Shown: positions 45,319 through 57,488, counted from the first letter of the stretch. The stretch is 64,000 bases of DNA from Hydrangea macrophylla (GCA_033977485.1 CM066985.1:78745045-78809044); one strand, 5' to 3'. The notes: generated by a model from the sequence alone, not told the origin. Numbers and translations are program-made.

Positions 45319-45357
45319 ATGTGTGTGTGTGTGTATGTGTGTGTGTGTGTGTGTGTA
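45319..45357. repeat. (TG)n microsatellite
   Basis: TGTGTG repeats with one TATG interruption, just upstream of E's TATA box. Confidence 0.9.
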
Positions 45358-45450
45358 TTCTACAACTTGAATTTAACTGAAATCAAATTCCCTTTTTGTT
45401 GAGTAAACTTGATAATTCTTGGGCTCCAAGTAGCCTAAGCTTGGCTTCTC

Positions 45451-45460
45451 TATATATATA
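45451..45460 (+). promoter_or_regulatory. Putative TATA box of solo LTR E
   Basis: TATATATATA after GGCTTCTC, followed by a leader with GAGAGAGAG, the same layout as D. Confidence 0.5.
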
Positions 45461-46082
45461 CACTCACACAACGCTCTCTTACACATTCTATGGAAACAAA
45501 TTCAGAGAGATGGAAGAAACACAGAGAGCTGTACAGAATTTATTTTAGAGAGAGAGCTTCTTCCACCTTAGCCAAAGCTTAAAGTGGATATTCTTATTTT
45601 ACTATCTCTCTCAACCAATTTCTCCAACCTTGAATCTGTGTGAGTATTTAGAACTCACTCAGAATGTACTACATGTTTATTTACTGTGAGTTTGTTAAAT
45701 TTTATAAACCACCATTGATGAATTTGTGTATGAACTCCATAGCTTAAAGGTCATGACCCTTTAAATCTTAACCAAAGTCTGATTTCTTAGATAAATATGA
45801 AATATTACATATCATATATGCCATGTTTAAAGTTTTAGAGCCTAATTTGTTCATATGAGAAAGTACACAAGAAATTAAGATTTGTTTTTTTTTTGTTTTT
45901 CATTAAATTCGTGAGCTACGTTTGGATTGATGTAAAATTGGTTGTCGATTTATAATCCTTGTGAAAAATTAAAGAGATTCATATATAATAAGGTAAGGTA
46001 ACTTACAGAATCAAAAATGGGTCAAAAAGACCACTTAATTTGAAAACATGGGATTTCTGACGAAGATGACGAAGACACTGCC

Positions 46083-46336
46083 TGAACTCGCTTGCGCGAT
46101 CGGGCGAGCGACCCGCGCATGCGAGGTGTGTGTTTCCAGGCAATAAGAAAAGTTTTGTATAATAAGACAAAAAGTGGGCAGGTCGCGCGAGCGGCCCGCG
46201 CAAGAGACCCCTTGCGCGAGCGTCTCGCACGTGCGAGCTTCATATTTTCTGGCAGATAGAAAAGTTTTTATAATAAAAAGGAAAAATGGGCATATCGCAC
46301 CAGCGACCCCTCTCGCGAGAGGCCCGCACGCGCGAC
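46083..46336. repeat. GC-rich palindrome array in E
   Basis: CpG-rich motifs such as TTGCGCGATCGGGCGAGCG, GCGCGAGCGGCCCGCGCAAG and CTCGCACGTGCGAG in otherwise AT-rich DNA. Four clusters are about 80 bases apart. Solo LTR G has a similar set (60672-60820). Confidence 0.8.
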
Positions 46337-46624
46337 TTTGGACAGTTTCTGGTTTTACTTGTTTTATGTTAAGGAACTATTTAGGTGATGTTTTATGGAC
46401 TTTTAAAGATCTATTTGGGAAATATGTTAAATCAGATTGGGTTTTATTGAGTTTTGTTATGTTTGAACAATAAAGAAAGATCATGGTTTCAATTCTTCTC
46501 ATATATACATTCCTAATACTTTATATGTTCCATTTATAGTTATATGTCATTCATGTGGGGTCAGTCGTGCATTCATGGGGAGTAGTGGTCAGTGTGGAAA
46601 AAGAGTATGTGGTTGAGTTTGTGT

Positions 46625-46958
46625 TTGGACACTCCCTGGTAAGTGAGTACCAAAGTGTGTTGTGGTTGAGATTGAGGCTAGAGTGTCTTTGAAATGCGAC
46701 GGTGGCAAAATTGGACACTCTCTGACGCCCATGGTAGCGTTAAAGTGTGTGACGCCGACTTGGACATTCCCTGACACCCATGGTAGTGCTAAAGTATGGC
46801 CTACAGACACTCCCTGGTACCCGAATCTGGATACTGTGTTATGCATTTGCGAGGCGGATTAGGTACTAAAGTGTGAGGCATTGGACATTCCCTGGCACCC
46901 CGTGCTAAAGTGTGAGGAAAACTGGACATTCCCTGGTACCCCTGTACTAAAGTGTGGC
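46625..46958. repeat. GGACAYTCCCTGG repeat array with covarying stems, E
   Basis: Six units open GGACAYTCYCTG and close TAAAGTGTG or a close variant. Between them an inner stem changes sequence but keeps pairing: GTA/TAC, ACGC/GCGT, CAC/GTG, GTAC/GTAC, GCAC/GTGC, GTAC/GTAC. The outer CACT or CATT can pair with AGTG, the latter by G-T. Confidence 0.8.
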
Positions 46959-47220
46959 TATCTTAGCATTTTAAAGATACTGGTGTGAGAGAGTTGGGCG
47001 TTATGTATGTCAAGAGAAAAGAGTTGGTAAGATGAGTTGGTGCATTGTTTTTATACACGGTCACATATATGTGAATTACAGTTTTCAAATGATATTGTGG
47101 TCGTCTTCTAATATGAACTCTTTCCTTTAATGTAAACTCGTTGAATAAATGGGAATTGGAAAATGGTGGATGAGTATGTCTTACATTCAAAGTTATGTTT
47201 TTAATACTCAACAGCTTCAA

Positions 47221-47262
47221 TAAGCTGACGGCGTTGATGCACCCTGGACATTCATGTTCAGG
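47221..47262 (+). promoter_or_regulatory. Conserved AAGCTGACGGC block plus hairpin in E
   Basis: TAAGCTGACGGC, then CCTGGACA-TTCA-TGTTCAGG, an 8-bp stem with one G-T pair, about 360-400 bases before the LTR end. Confidence 0.55.
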
Positions 47263-49142
47263 CTTTTTCAGGTTATGACTATGTTGGGCCGTACGATTAC
47301 GCAAATTGAGAAAGGCTTCAGGAAGGAAAACTTATCATTACATGTTTTAAATTATGAACTAGTTTTTGTAATAAGGATGACTGTAATAGACAATAGATAT
47401 TATTTTGATTTAAGGCGGTTTGTGCCTTTAGAGACCCCGTGCTGTAATAACTATTAAGTTAGAAAAATATTTGTAAGCCTAAATTGCTCTGCTTTGATTT
47501 ATACTGTTTAATTAATGTTTGACGTTTGGGACGGAATCGATCCTTCAAACTGTCACGACCTACGGGTCCATAAAGGAAATTAAACACTTTCCTTATTTAT
47601 GCTACGTCAGGGCGTGAAATGATTGTTATAGTTTTTTTATCCCAATCTATTGGATCTTATACCAATTGATTGGTACGGGCAGAACATGGATTCTTTTGCC
47701 TGTTTATTATATGAGAGGTTCGATTGTTCGTTTCTCGTTTCGGACTTCTGTTATGCAATTTTGGGCGGATCAAGGGATAATGTAACAATACAGATAAGTA
47801 TGATTAAGAATAATGGGTTAATGAAATGACGTGAGATATTATGCGGTTCGTGTATGAGTTTGATATCCATTTTCTTTTAATCCAAGTAGTCATGCCACAT
47901 TGGGAATTGTCATGTGTCGACATTAGAACGTAACTTAAGTAGGTTTGGTAAGTTCTGGGAATGGTACGTGGACGGACGTTTGGTCACGATATGCTCTTAA
48001 AAGCGGTGAACTGGACCAAGTAGTCCTAAGATAGACCGGATAATCTATGATATGCTCTTAAAAGCGGTGAGTTGTGTAATATGCTCTTAAAATCGGTGAG
48101 TTGGGATGTTTTGGTAGATGACACTGAGTCGTGGTAATAGATGATATGCGTTGTTCAAAACGTTATGTCCTTGAAATGCGGTGAACAAGATGCATTATTC
48201 TTAAAAGCTGGGGATGCACTGACATAAAGTCCATGACATGCGGTGAGCTGTGTAATATGCTCTTAAAAGCGGTGAACGAATGAGGGTGTATCCCTAGAGT
48301 TAAACGAGTAAGTCTGTTCATTCCGTCAGAATCTTTTAATATCGATATTTGAGTAACAAGACGATAAGGGTTGGTTTACGAGGTTGAATAAAGGAACAAG
48401 ATATTATTATTACTATAACAGTAAGATGTTAACTTGTGTTTTTCATTAGCTTGTGTTTGCTTCAGATAACTGGTACCTTGTTAGTTTATATTCACTCAGC
48501 TCTCAGTAAGCTAACGGTCTTGATTGCCTGGGCTTTCCCCCGTCCAGACTATATTGTACCTCGTTTTACAGGTGACGAAGTCTTCAACGATAGTTCCTAT
48601 CCTGGAGGAGAATACGCCGAGGGTGGCCCCACTGATGATGGTTATACGAGGGAGAACTATAACGTTGATGTTTACGCCAGCTGAAGACGTGGAGATAGTT
48701 TATGTTATTTCTGTTTAGTTGTTTTGTTATATTTGGTACTTGGGCATATGTTGCTTTGAATCCTTATATACTTCCGCTGTAGCTTTACTATTGTAATTGT
48801 TGGAAAAACAGGTTTAAATGGAAAGTTTAAACGCGCAGCGGAAAAATCAAGTTATGAAACTTTATTGGCATGCCTGGATCTACTACTCGTCAATTCTACA
48901 GATCGCACAAGAGGGGACACGAGTTATACCTTAGTGTCTTGAACCCAATTCTGATCTTCAACTTCCAGCAGCCTCCACTAGATGATCTTCACCCTTATGA
49001 CTCCTGCGGATGCCTGCCAGAAAGACTAGGGTTGGTGGGAACCCTAATGGAGAGGATAGAGAAGGTTTTGGGACTCCAAAACAGTTTCTGCAGCTTCTGA
49101 CGTTCAAAACGACGAACAACCTTTTCCAGAACGCAGCTGCCC

Positions 49143-49150
49143 TATTTATA
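49143..49150 (-). promoter_or_regulatory. Putative TATA box, F 3' LTR
   Basis: The minus strand reads TATAAATAGGG. The equivalent in the 5' LTR at 56341-56348 would drive F. R-U5 would then be about 320 bases. Confidence 0.65.
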
Positions 49151-49171
49151 GATTCCCAGAACCGACCTAGA

Positions 49172-49285
49172 CTTCGAGCGATCAAAGTGCCTTCGATCGA
49201 TCGAACATTCGATCGATCGAACCATCTTCGATCGATCGAACCTTCAGACTTCAATCGATCGAGACATCTTCGATCGATCGAACAT
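49172..49285. repeat. TTCGATCGATCGAA palindrome cluster, F LTR
   Basis: Five copies of TCGATCGATCGA or one-base variants about 20 bases apart, promoter-proximal in U3. The other LTR has them at about 56370-56483. More copies lie in the leader. Confidence 0.9.
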
Positions 49286-50290
49286 GTCTGGACATCATCC
49301 TCAAGCATCTTTCCAAGCATCCTGGCGGAGCTAAGAGTGGGACCTCCTAGGCTCTTTATTGTTGGCTCAGACCAGTTTGTTAATTACCATGACCAAACTC
49401 TTTGATCAGCAAACTAAATAACTGGTCAGTTAAAGTTTACTCCACTATAAAACGATAACTGAACTCCAACGCAAAAGAACATATCCGAAGCGATAACTAG
49501 ACTTGTATGGTGTACTAATGTCCCTCTACCGTCAGCATTCGTAATCATATTCAGGTAATCGGATAACTGTTACTGTCAACCTGAATCATGATTACTTCTT
49601 GTATTCCTTGAGTCCCATTCACCTCTCATGATTACCAAACATGTTGATAACTCTTATCAACAAGACTGCAGTACTCAGTAATCGACGTGGTGACATTCTC
49701 AAGGGAATGCTTACTCTGAAACAGAGGGTAGATTCTATCTTGACAATGCATGTTCACAACCCTATGAACATGACATACCCAAGATACCCAGGTGTTGATC
49801 TTTTATAGACCTCACTGATTGGTAAATCAAAGCAGTCATATCCACAGTCTGTGTTCATAATCGTCTCAAGATTGAGAACACGTACCTTATACAAGTTATG
49901 AGTTCCTATTGACTGTTTGACAGTCTTAAGCGTCAATAGGAAACTCAGGTCCGTCAATGCACTATAAGCACTAGCATATCAACTAAGAGCTACACTCTAG
50001 TGATTGAGATTAATCACTCCATCCAATGGTAGTTAATTATGCTACAGTGTAGACTTGATGAGGTATCCAGTCTCATCATCCACTGTGACACATTCTAAGT
50101 ATTAAAGAATAGTAATTCGTATCTCACTTGTGTGCATCTCATACACACACGAATTACTTACTATAATACTTAAGGATTAACAATCATCTCATGAAAAGAA
50201 CATACACAATAAAATGTAAAGCTGATATCCATATATTAAAATGTCAATGTCTCATACAGAAAGTAATGGTTTGAGGGCACAAACCCAACA

Positions 50291-50303
50291 AACTCCCACT
50301 TGC
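50291..50303 (-). promoter_or_regulatory. Polypurine tract of F
   Basis: The minus strand reads GCAAGTGGGAGTT directly before the 3' LTR, with the gag-pol stop codon only a few bases upstream. Confidence 0.75.
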
Positions 50304-50305
50304 AC

Positions 50306-53300
50306 TCATAACCATTCAGAACTACATCTAAGACCTAGACTATCTAGATGACGATCAAAGACCTTCTGTGGCAAGGCCTTTGTAAACGGATCAGCAAGAT
50401 TGTCAGCTGTGGCAATCTTGGTGACAGTCACATCTCCACGTTGAACAATATCTCGGATAAGATGATATTTCCGCTCTACGTGCTTTCCCTTTCCGTGGTT
50501 CCTTGGCTCCTTGGACTGAGCCACTGCCCCACTATTATCACAATAAAGCGTAATAGGCGACAGCGACGCTGGTACCACCTCGAGTTCCATAAGGAACTTC
50601 TTGAGCCAAACAGCTTCCTTTGCGGCTTCACAAGCAGCCACATACTCAGCTTCTGTAGTTGAGTCTGCAATGCATTTCTGCTTAATGCTCCTCCAACTGA
50701 CAGCACCACCTCCCAAGGTAAAGAGATGACCGGATGTCGACTTCCTCGAATCTTTATCTGACATAAAGTCCGAGTCAGTGTATCCCACTGGAATTAACTC
50801 ACTACCACCGTACATAAGCATGTAATCTTTAGTTCTTCTCAAGTACTTAAGAATGTGCTTAACGGCTGTCCAGTGCTCTGGACCCGGATTCGACTGATAT
50901 CTGCTAACCATGCCAACGGCAAAGCAGATATCTGGTCTGGTGCATAACATCGCATACATGAGACTTCCCACTGCAGAAGCATAGGGAACTCCTGTCATGC
51001 GATTCCTCTCCTCCTGTGTCTTTGGACACTGGTCCTTGGAGAACGCTAAACCATGCCTGAAAGGTAACAAACCTTTCTTCGAATTATCCATTGAAAACCT
51101 AGTTAGCACCTTATCGATATAACCAGCTTGAGATAATCCCATTATCTTTCGCTTGCGATCCCGAAAGAGCTTTATTCCAAGAATATAGCTTGCCTCTCCT
51201 AGATCCTTCATATCGAAAGTACTAGCTAGCCAAACCTTGACCGTTGACAATGCCGCTACATCATTTCCAATGAGTAGAATGTCGTCAACGTAAAGCACAA
51301 GAAAAGCCACCACTTTCCCTTCACTCTTCTTGTATACACAAGGTTCATCCAGATTCTGTATGAAACCAAACGATTTGACCGCTTGGTCAAATCGTATGTT
51401 CCAACTTCTGGATGCCTGCTTAAGCCCATAAATGGACTTTTGCAACTTGCATACCAAGTTACCTTTCCGACCAGCTATGAACCCTTCTGGTTGTTGCATA
51501 TAGATGTCCTCCTCAAGATTGCCATTCAAGAATGCAGTCTTGACGTCCATCTGCCAGATCTCAAAATCTAGGCATGCAGCAACGGATAAGAGTATTCTGA
51601 TGGACTTGAGCATGGCCACCGGCGAGAAGGTTTCCTCATAGTCAATGCCCTCCCTCTGAGTATAACCTTTCGCAACAAGCCTTGCCTTAAAGGTCTCAAC
51701 CTTTCCATCAGATCCTCTTTTCCTCTTGTAGACCCACTTACAGCCAATGGGTTTAATATTGGCTGGAAGTTCTACAAGATCCCAGACCTGATTAGAATCC
51801 ATAGATTCCAATTCAGCCTTCATAGCTTTAACCCAATGAGCTGAATCAACATCAGCCATTGCCTCTTCGTATGTGGTAGGATCAGATTCAGATTCTATGG
51901 AGACAGCTTCAAAAACTTCTCCTAAGAACATGTATCTATCAGGCTGGCTGATAATCCTCCCACTACGACGAGGTACTGGTGCGGAAATAGGTGAAGAAGT
52001 GGTGTTTTCCTGATTTACATCGTTATTAACTACGGGTTGGACTGAGGGCTCTCCTTCTATCTCTCTAAGATCTATCCTTCCCTTAGGTTTATGGTTCATG
52101 ATATAATCATCCTCCAAGAAAATAGCATTCGTACTGACGAACACCTTCTGTTCTCTTGGATCATAAAAATACCATCCATAAGTACCCTTTGGATACCCCA
52201 CGAAGTAACATACTTCCGATCTAGAATCCAACTTGCTCATCTTTCCTTTTAGCACATGTGCCGGACATCCCCATATCCGGAGATGTTGCAAAGAAGGCTT
52301 GCGCCCAATCCACATCTCTCGTGGTGTCCTGGGAACAGATTTGCTTGGTACTAGATTTAGTATGTAAGCAGCGGTTTCCAAAGCATAACCCCAAAGAAAT
52401 AAAGGTAACTCAGAATAACTCATCATTGACCTAGTCATGTCTAAAAGAGTCCGATTCCTTCTCTCCGCTACACTATTTTGCTGAGGCGTGCCAGGTGCAG
52501 TCAACTGTGACAGAATCCCATTCTGTACGAGGTGATCAATAAATTCATTAGAGAGGTACTCGCCACCTCGATCAGATCGAATGGCCTTGATATGTGTGCC
52601 CAATTGCTTCTCCACTTCAGCCCTAAACTCTTTGAACTTTTCAAAGGCTTCAGACTTGTGCTGCATTAGGTACACATATCCATACCTAGAGTGGTCATCA
52701 GTAAATGTTATGAAATACTCATAACCACCCCTTGCTCTAATATTTATTGGTCCACACACATCAGTATGAACTAATTCCAACAATGCATTGGTTCTATTGC
52801 CCTTTGCAGGAAAGGGCCTTTTGGTCATCTTACCCTCTAAACAAGACTCGCAGACTTCTATTGGTTCGAGAACCAAATCGCCTAAGACCCCTTCTTTGAC
52901 TAGTCTGCCAATCCTATTTAGATTGATATGACCAAGCCTCATATGCCAAAGCTTTGTTGGATTAGTGGAAGGTCTCTTTCTTTTAGATGGTACAGTTACC
53001 ACTGAGTTATTAAGTTCCATACAAGAATCTTTAGAAATATTGGGAGTAATCACATATAAACCATTTGATTTAACACCAGAACATATAAAAGAACTATTTC
53101 TTTTAATCACAACTTCAGTTCCAAAATGAAAAGAATAACCATTATTCGATAAATTAGAAACTGAAATTAAATTACGTCTCATTGAAGGGACGTAAAGTAC
53201 ATCTGATAAAATCAAAACTTTATTGTCTAGAAATTCTAAAACTACGACTCCTATAGCAACCGCAGAAACGGTTGCGCTAGAACCTAGAGTAAGTACGATT

Positions 53301-54295
53301 TCCCCATCACTGCACTTCCTGGTTGATCTGAACCCCTGCAATGAATTACAGATATGGTTAGTCGCACCAGAATCAATGCACCAAGTGTTTGAAGTATCCG
53401 TTATAAAACTTACTTCAATCACATGTGATTCAATCATACCTTGAACTCTTGTAGCTAAGAATTCTGGACAGTTCCTCTTCCAGTGGCCCTTCTCACCGCA
53501 TTGGAAACACTTTCCTTTGCCTTGGCCACCCACCTTCCCTTTGCCCTTACCTTTTCCCTTAGATTTTGCAATCTTAGGGACTGGTCCAACACTTGAACCA
53601 CCAGTGCTAGCCTTCTTCTTCCCTTTCTTTCCTTTCGGCATAGATCGGGAAGAGGAAGCGCTTTTCTCAACGTTTAAAACGCTGCCCCCAGGTTTGATCA
53701 CCCCTTCCGCTGCCAATAAAGAGCTCATCAATTCGCTCATTGAAAAATCCATTTTATTCATATTATAATTCAGTTTAAATTGAGCAAATGATGGCGACAG
53801 CGTATTGAGGATCATATCAACTTGGGTCTGTGCATCGATGTTAGCACCTAGGGTCTCCAGCTCGTTTAAATAACCAATCATTTTCAAAACATGTTCTTTG
53901 ACTGGAGTCCCTTCCGACATCTTAGCACTCATTATCTTCTGCATAGCTACCTGTCTGGCAGGCCTGCCATGCTCCCCAAACATCTTTTTCAGGGATTCGA
54001 TAATGTCACTGGCGGAACTGTTCGACTGGTATTGGTGTTGTAACACATTAGCCATAGAAGCCAATATGTAACAACGAGCCATCCCATTCGACTTTTTCCA
54101 TTTATCGAACTCGCGTCTAGCAGCAGCCGAAGCATTTGCAGCGGGTTCTTCGGGGCATGGGGTGGTGAGGATATATATGTGATCCTCCGCAGTTAACACG
54201 ATGTCAAGACTACGTTTCCATTCAGTGTAGTTGTTTCCAGTTAACTTGTTTTGAGTGAGTATGGTGGCAAGTGGACTAAATGCAGATCCAGACAT
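50306..54295 (-). CDS. gag-pol: Element F Gag-Pol polyprotein (Ty1/copia), intact
   Basis: One frame of 1329 residues. The copia gag domain covers about residues 1-230; a Lys/Gly-rich stretch and one zinc knuckle [14 protein letters not shown] follow near 262-275. The protease has [12 protein letters not shown] near 306. The pre-integrase zinc region LWHMRLGH...CESC is near 450-490. The integrase core has its catalytic residues in [15 protein letters not shown] and [11 protein letters not shown] has [20 protein letters not shown] and catalytic YVDD near 1000. RNase H has GYTDSDF, TTEAEY and LYCDNSGA, ending near [17 protein letters not shown] order defines Ty1/copia. All key residues are present. 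I do not assign a lineage within copia. Confidence 0.96.
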   Translation of the reverse strand: MSGSAFSPLATILTQNKLTGNNYTEWKRSLDIVLTAEDHIYILTTPCPEEPAANASAAARREFDKWKKSNGMARCYILASMANVLQHQYQSNSSASDIIESLKKMFGEHGRPARQVAMQKIMSAKMSEGTPVKEHVLKMIGYLNELETLGANIDAQTQVDMILNTLSPSFAQFKLNYNMNKMDFSMSELMSSLLAAEGVIKPGGSVLNVEKSASSSRSMPKGKKGKKKASTGGSSVGPVPKIAKSKGKGKGKGKVGGQGKGKCFQCGEKGHWKRNCPEFLATRVQGMIESHVIEVSFITDTSNTWCIDSGATNHICNSLQGFRSTRKCSDGEIVLTLGSSATVSAVAIGVVVLEFLDNKVLILSDVLYVPSMRRNLISVSNLSNNGYSFHFGTEVVIKRNSSFICSGVKSNGLYVITPNISKDSCMELNNSVVTVPSKRKRPSTNPTKLWHMRLGHINLNRIGRLVKEGVLGDLVLEPIEVCESCLEGKMTKRPFPAKGNRTNALLELVHTDVCGPINIRARGGYEYFITFTDDHSRYGYVYLMQHKSEAFEKFKEFRAEVEKQLGTHIKAIRSDRGGEYLSNEFIDHLVQNGILSQLTAPGTPQQNSVAERRNRTLLDMTRSMMSYSELPLFLWGYALETAAYILNLVPSKSVPRTPREMWIGRKPSLQHLRIWGCPAHVLKGKMSKLDSRSEVCYFVGYPKGTYGWYFYDPREQKVFVSTNAIFLEDDYIMNHKPKGRIDLREIEGEPSVQPVVNNDVNQENTTSSPISAPVPRRSGRIISQPDRYMFLGEVFEAVSIESESDPTTYEEAMADVDSAHWVKAMKAELESMDSNQVWDLVELPANIKPIGCKWVYKRKRGSDGKVETFKARLVAKGYTQREGIDYEETFSPVAMLKSIRILLSVAACLDFEIWQMDVKTAFLNGNLEEDIYMQQPEGFIAGRKGNLVCKLQKSIYGLKQASRSWNIRFDQAVKSFGFIQNLDEPCVYKKSEGKVVAFLVLYVDDILLIGNDVAALSTVKVWLASTFDMKDLGEASYILGIKLFRDRKRKIMGLSQAGYIDKVLTRFSMDNSKKGLLPFRHGLAFSKDQCPKTQEERNRMTGVPYASAVGSLMYAMLCTRPDICFAVGMVSRYQSNPGPEHWTAVKHILKYLRRTKDYMLMYGGSELIPVGYTDSDFMSDKDSRKSTSGHLFTLGGGAVSWRSIKQKCIADSTTEAEYVAACEAAKEAVWLKKFLMELEVVPASLSPITLYCDNSGAVAQSKEPRNHGKGKHVERKYHLIRDIVQRGDVTVTKIATADNLADPFTKALPQKVFDRHLDSLGLRCSSEWL

Positions 54296-55977
54296 TATGA
54301 TTTACTGAAAAAATCAAAACAAAATAAATATGGATATCAGAATTTGACAGTTTGAAATAAAAGAATCCTTTTAAAACTCTTATTTTAAAACTAAGTCGCC
54401 GGAATATCGAAACGAAAGAATAAAGCCTCCGTGTGGTGGTCAATGTTCGATCTTTCAATTTATCATAACTTATCCGCTATGCAACTCTTGCAAAACAAGT
54501 TATGACTTCCGAACCTATTTGATCTCTAAGTTTCTGAATAATGCCCCGTGTGGGATCCCTTATCCATAGCTTAGCTAGTGTGTACCATTAACTAGGATCC
54601 AATCACAACCGTCTCAAGTAGCGCCTCCGTATGGTGGTCACCCTCTAACACGTCTGATTGATCCTTATCAAAAGAAGTTCACATCTAGTAACCAATGAGT
54701 AATGCATCCTCCGTATGGAATGATCACCCCTGGCGAGGTGACACAGAATGCATCACTCATCTTACAGTGAACCGTTAATGGAAGATCGTGGGTGTAATTA
54801 ATAAGACCCTCTCCCACTAGATTTAGTAAAAAAAAGGATTTTGCTTTTTGAGAAAATCTGTTTCTACACACTTCCCATAAACATCTAATGTTTACTAATG
54901 TGTTGAAAACGGTTTTTGAATTTTATTTTAGAAAACTTGTTTTGCGTGCATGCAACAATGTATTGTATGCCAATCACAAACAAAGCACATAAAACAAAAA
55001 ACTAAAATGAAATAAAAGACATCCAAACGATGCCTCTATCTCCCATGGCTCTATCTCCATAGAACCTGCTTTTGGTTTGATCGCCTCCAGCTCCATCTTC
55101 ATGGACAACGGCTCCTTGCTCCATCTTCATGGATATTCTAATTCTATTACATTGAACCTATGCCTCTTTTGAAGCTTACAATTTATCTAGAAATAGAAAT
55201 AGCAACAACAAAATAAAAGGCTAGGGAAACCGGTGCGACTTTCCTTTTCGTAGGATTGAAGTCGCAGCGCCCTTTACATATGCCTTAAAACCAAACCAAA
55301 CTTAAAATAACACACCAATCTAAAAACATTCAAACACAAAATTAAATGCTCTTGGCGCCATGGGAGATAGCGACTAATCTTTTGCTGTAAAAGGTTAGTT
55401 GAACACACATCCACGCATATATATAACAAAATATAACTATTGGAACCCTTAATTGATTCACACAGTATATAAACTCTTTACATACTGAATTAGAACTCAA
55501 AACAGCATCTAACTTCTCTATCATAGTTCGATCGATCGAAGACCGTTCGATCGCTCGAACCTTCGATCGATTGAACACTGTTCAATCGCTTGAACATTCT
55601 ATTTCACAGAATGATTAAAAATTTTGCAGAATACGTTAAAATTAAACTTTTAATTTCAAAATACTTTTAAAACTGTGAAACAGAAAACCTGACAAAGAGT
55701 CTGTCTCGATCGATCGAACTCTATTCGATCGCTCGAACAACAGAAGGTTTCGATCGATCGAAACCTGTTCGATCGCTCGAGTACAGAGCGTTCGATCGAT
55801 CGAGACTACTTCGATCGATCGAACCCATCTTGCATCCAATGCAATCACAGATTTGTATACTGCTGTGATAACACTGCAGAAACAGATCTGTGACGATGCA
55901 GTTTCGAAAGCAGTTCTAAAATCAACATGCAAATCAAAATAGTGTTCCAAAAAACGCATCTATAGATCCAAACGAGC
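54296..55977 (-). other. Long untranslated leader of F
   Basis: About 1.7 kb between PBS and the gag start without a credible frame. CTCCGTRTGG(TGGTCA) recurs near 54427, 54631 and 54712 on the plus strand. Palindromes of the CGATCGATCG and CGATCGCTCG types cluster at about 55528-55580 and 55700-55830. Confidence 0.7.
55528..55830. repeat. Alternating GATCGATC / GATCGCTC motifs in F leader
   Basis: Perfect palindromes (TTCGATCGATCGAA type) alternate with one-base-off copies (TTCGATCGCTCGAA type), usually as pairs about eight bases apart. The LTR cluster has mostly the perfect form. Confidence 0.85.
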
Positions 55978-55980
55978 GTG

Positions 55981-55992
55981 GCTCTGATACCA
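55981..55992 (-). promoter_or_regulatory. Primer binding site of F
   Basis: The minus strand reads TGGTATCAGAGC two bases after the 5' LTR; a perfect initiator Met-tRNA complement over 12 bases. Confidence 0.9.
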
Positions 55993-55994
55993 AT

Positions 55995-57488
55995 TGTTGG
56001 AAAAACAGGTTTAAATGGAAAGTTTAAACGCGCAGCGGAAAAATCAAGTTATGAAACTTTATTGGCATGCCTGGATCTACTACTCGTCAATTCTACAGAT
56101 ACGCACAAGAGGGGACACGAGTTATACCTTAGTGTCTTGAACCCAATTCTGATCTTCAACTTCCAGCAGCCTCCACTAGATGATCTTCACCCTTATGACT
56201 CCTGCGGATGCCTGCCAGAAAGACTAGGGTTGGTGGGAACCCTAATGGAGAGGATAGAGAAGGTTTTGGGACTCCAAAACAGTTTCTGCAGCTTCTGACG
56301 TTCAAAACGACGAACAACCTTTTCCAGAACGCAGCTGCCCTATTTATAGATTCCCAGAACCGACCTAGACTTCGAGCGATCGAAGTGCCTTCGATCGATC
56401 GAACATTCGATCGATCGAACCATCTTCGATCGATCGAACCTTCAGACTTCAATCGATCGAGACATCTTCGATCGATCGAACCTGTCTGGACATCATCCTC
56501 AAGCATCTTTCCAAGCATCCTGGCGGAGCTAAGAGTGGGACCTCCTAGGCTCTTTATTGTTGGCTCAGACCAGTTTGTTAATTACCATGACCAAACTCTT
56601 TGATCAGCAAACTAACTAACTGGTCAGTTAAAGTTTACTCCACTATAAAACGATAACTGAACTCCAACGCAAAAGAACATATCCGAAGCGATAACTAGAC
56701 TTGTATGGTGTACTAATGTCCCTCTACCGTCAGCATTCGTAATCATATTCAGGTAATCGGATAACTGTTACTGTCAACCTGAATCATGATTACTTCTTGT
56801 ATTCCTTGAGTCCCATTCACCTCTCATGATTACCAAACATGTTGATAACTCTTATCAACAAGACTGCAGTACTCAGTAATCGACGTGGTGACATTCTCAA
56901 GGGAATGCTTACTCTGAAACAGAGGGTAGATTCTATCTTGACAATGCATGTTCACAACCCTATGAACATGACATACCCAAGATACCCAGGTGTTGATCTT
57001 TTATAGACCTCACTGATTGGTAAATCAAAGCAGTCATATCCACAGTCTGTGTTCATAATCGTCTCAAGATTGAGAACACGTACCTTATACAAGTTATGAG
57101 TTCCTATTGACTGTTTGACAGTCTTAAGCGTCAATAGGAAACTCAGGTCCGTCAATGCACTATAAGCACTAGCATATCAACTAAGAGCTACACTCTAGTG
57201 ATTGAGATTAATCACTCCATCCAATGGTAGTTAATTATGCTACAGTGTAGACTTGATGAGGTATCCAGTCTCATCATCCACTGTGACACATTCTAAGTAT
57301 TAAAGAATAGTAATTCGTATCTCACTTGTGTGCATCTCATACACACACGAATTACTTACTATAATACTCAAGGATTAACAATCATCTCATGAAAAGAACA
57401 TACACAATAAAATGTAAAGCTGATATCCATATATTAAAATGTCAATGTCTCATACAGAAAGTAATGGTTTGAGGGCACAAACCCAACA
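55995..57488 (-). repeat. Element F 5' LTR (1494 bp)
   Basis: Near-identical to 48798-50290; one extra A near 56101. Contains the working TATA box (56341-56348, minus). The 131-codon frames seen in both LTRs are LTR sequence, not genes. Confidence 0.95.

Larger units (their letters stand above)
44741..47619 (+). mobile_element. Element E: solo LTR (2879 bp), Tekay-like
   Basis: It starts TGTAACAACC and ends GGGCGTGAAA (terminal CA changed to AA). Flanks CGAAT (44736-44740) and TGATT (47620-47624) each differ by one base from CGATT, the sequence expected from the D 5' LTR empty site, so this is an aged TSD. There is no coding domain, PBS or second LTR inside, hence a solo LTR. TATA at 45451-45460. 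It shares the AAGCTGACGGC hairpin block with A and D. Confidence 0.82.
48798..50290 (-). repeat. Element F 3' LTR (1493 bp)
   Basis: On the minus strand it runs from TGTTGGGTTTG to TTTTTCCAACA. TATAAATA at 49143-49150 (minus), with a cluster of CGATCGATCG palindromes 40-145 bases upstream of it in U3. Confidence 0.95.
48798..57488 (-). mobile_element. Element F: intact Ty1/copia retrotransposon
   Basis: LTRs 48798-50290 (1493 bp) and 55995-57488 (1494 bp) differ by about four substitutions and one indel. Exact 5-bp TSD GTAAT at 48793-48797 and 57489-57493; the uninterrupted D 5' LTR (near 37430) shows the empty site. Minus-strand order: 5' LTR, Met-tRNA PBS, a leader of about 1.7 kb, one gag-pol frame, PPT, 3' LTR. 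Nothing is visibly broken. At assumed rates of 6.5e-9 to 1.3e-8 the age is about 0.1-0.2 Myr. Confidence 0.95.

Noticed and set aside
49010..49405. 131-codon frames duplicated at 56208-56603
   Set aside because: Part of F's LTRs and rich in residues encoded by the GATC palindromes; no gene evidence.
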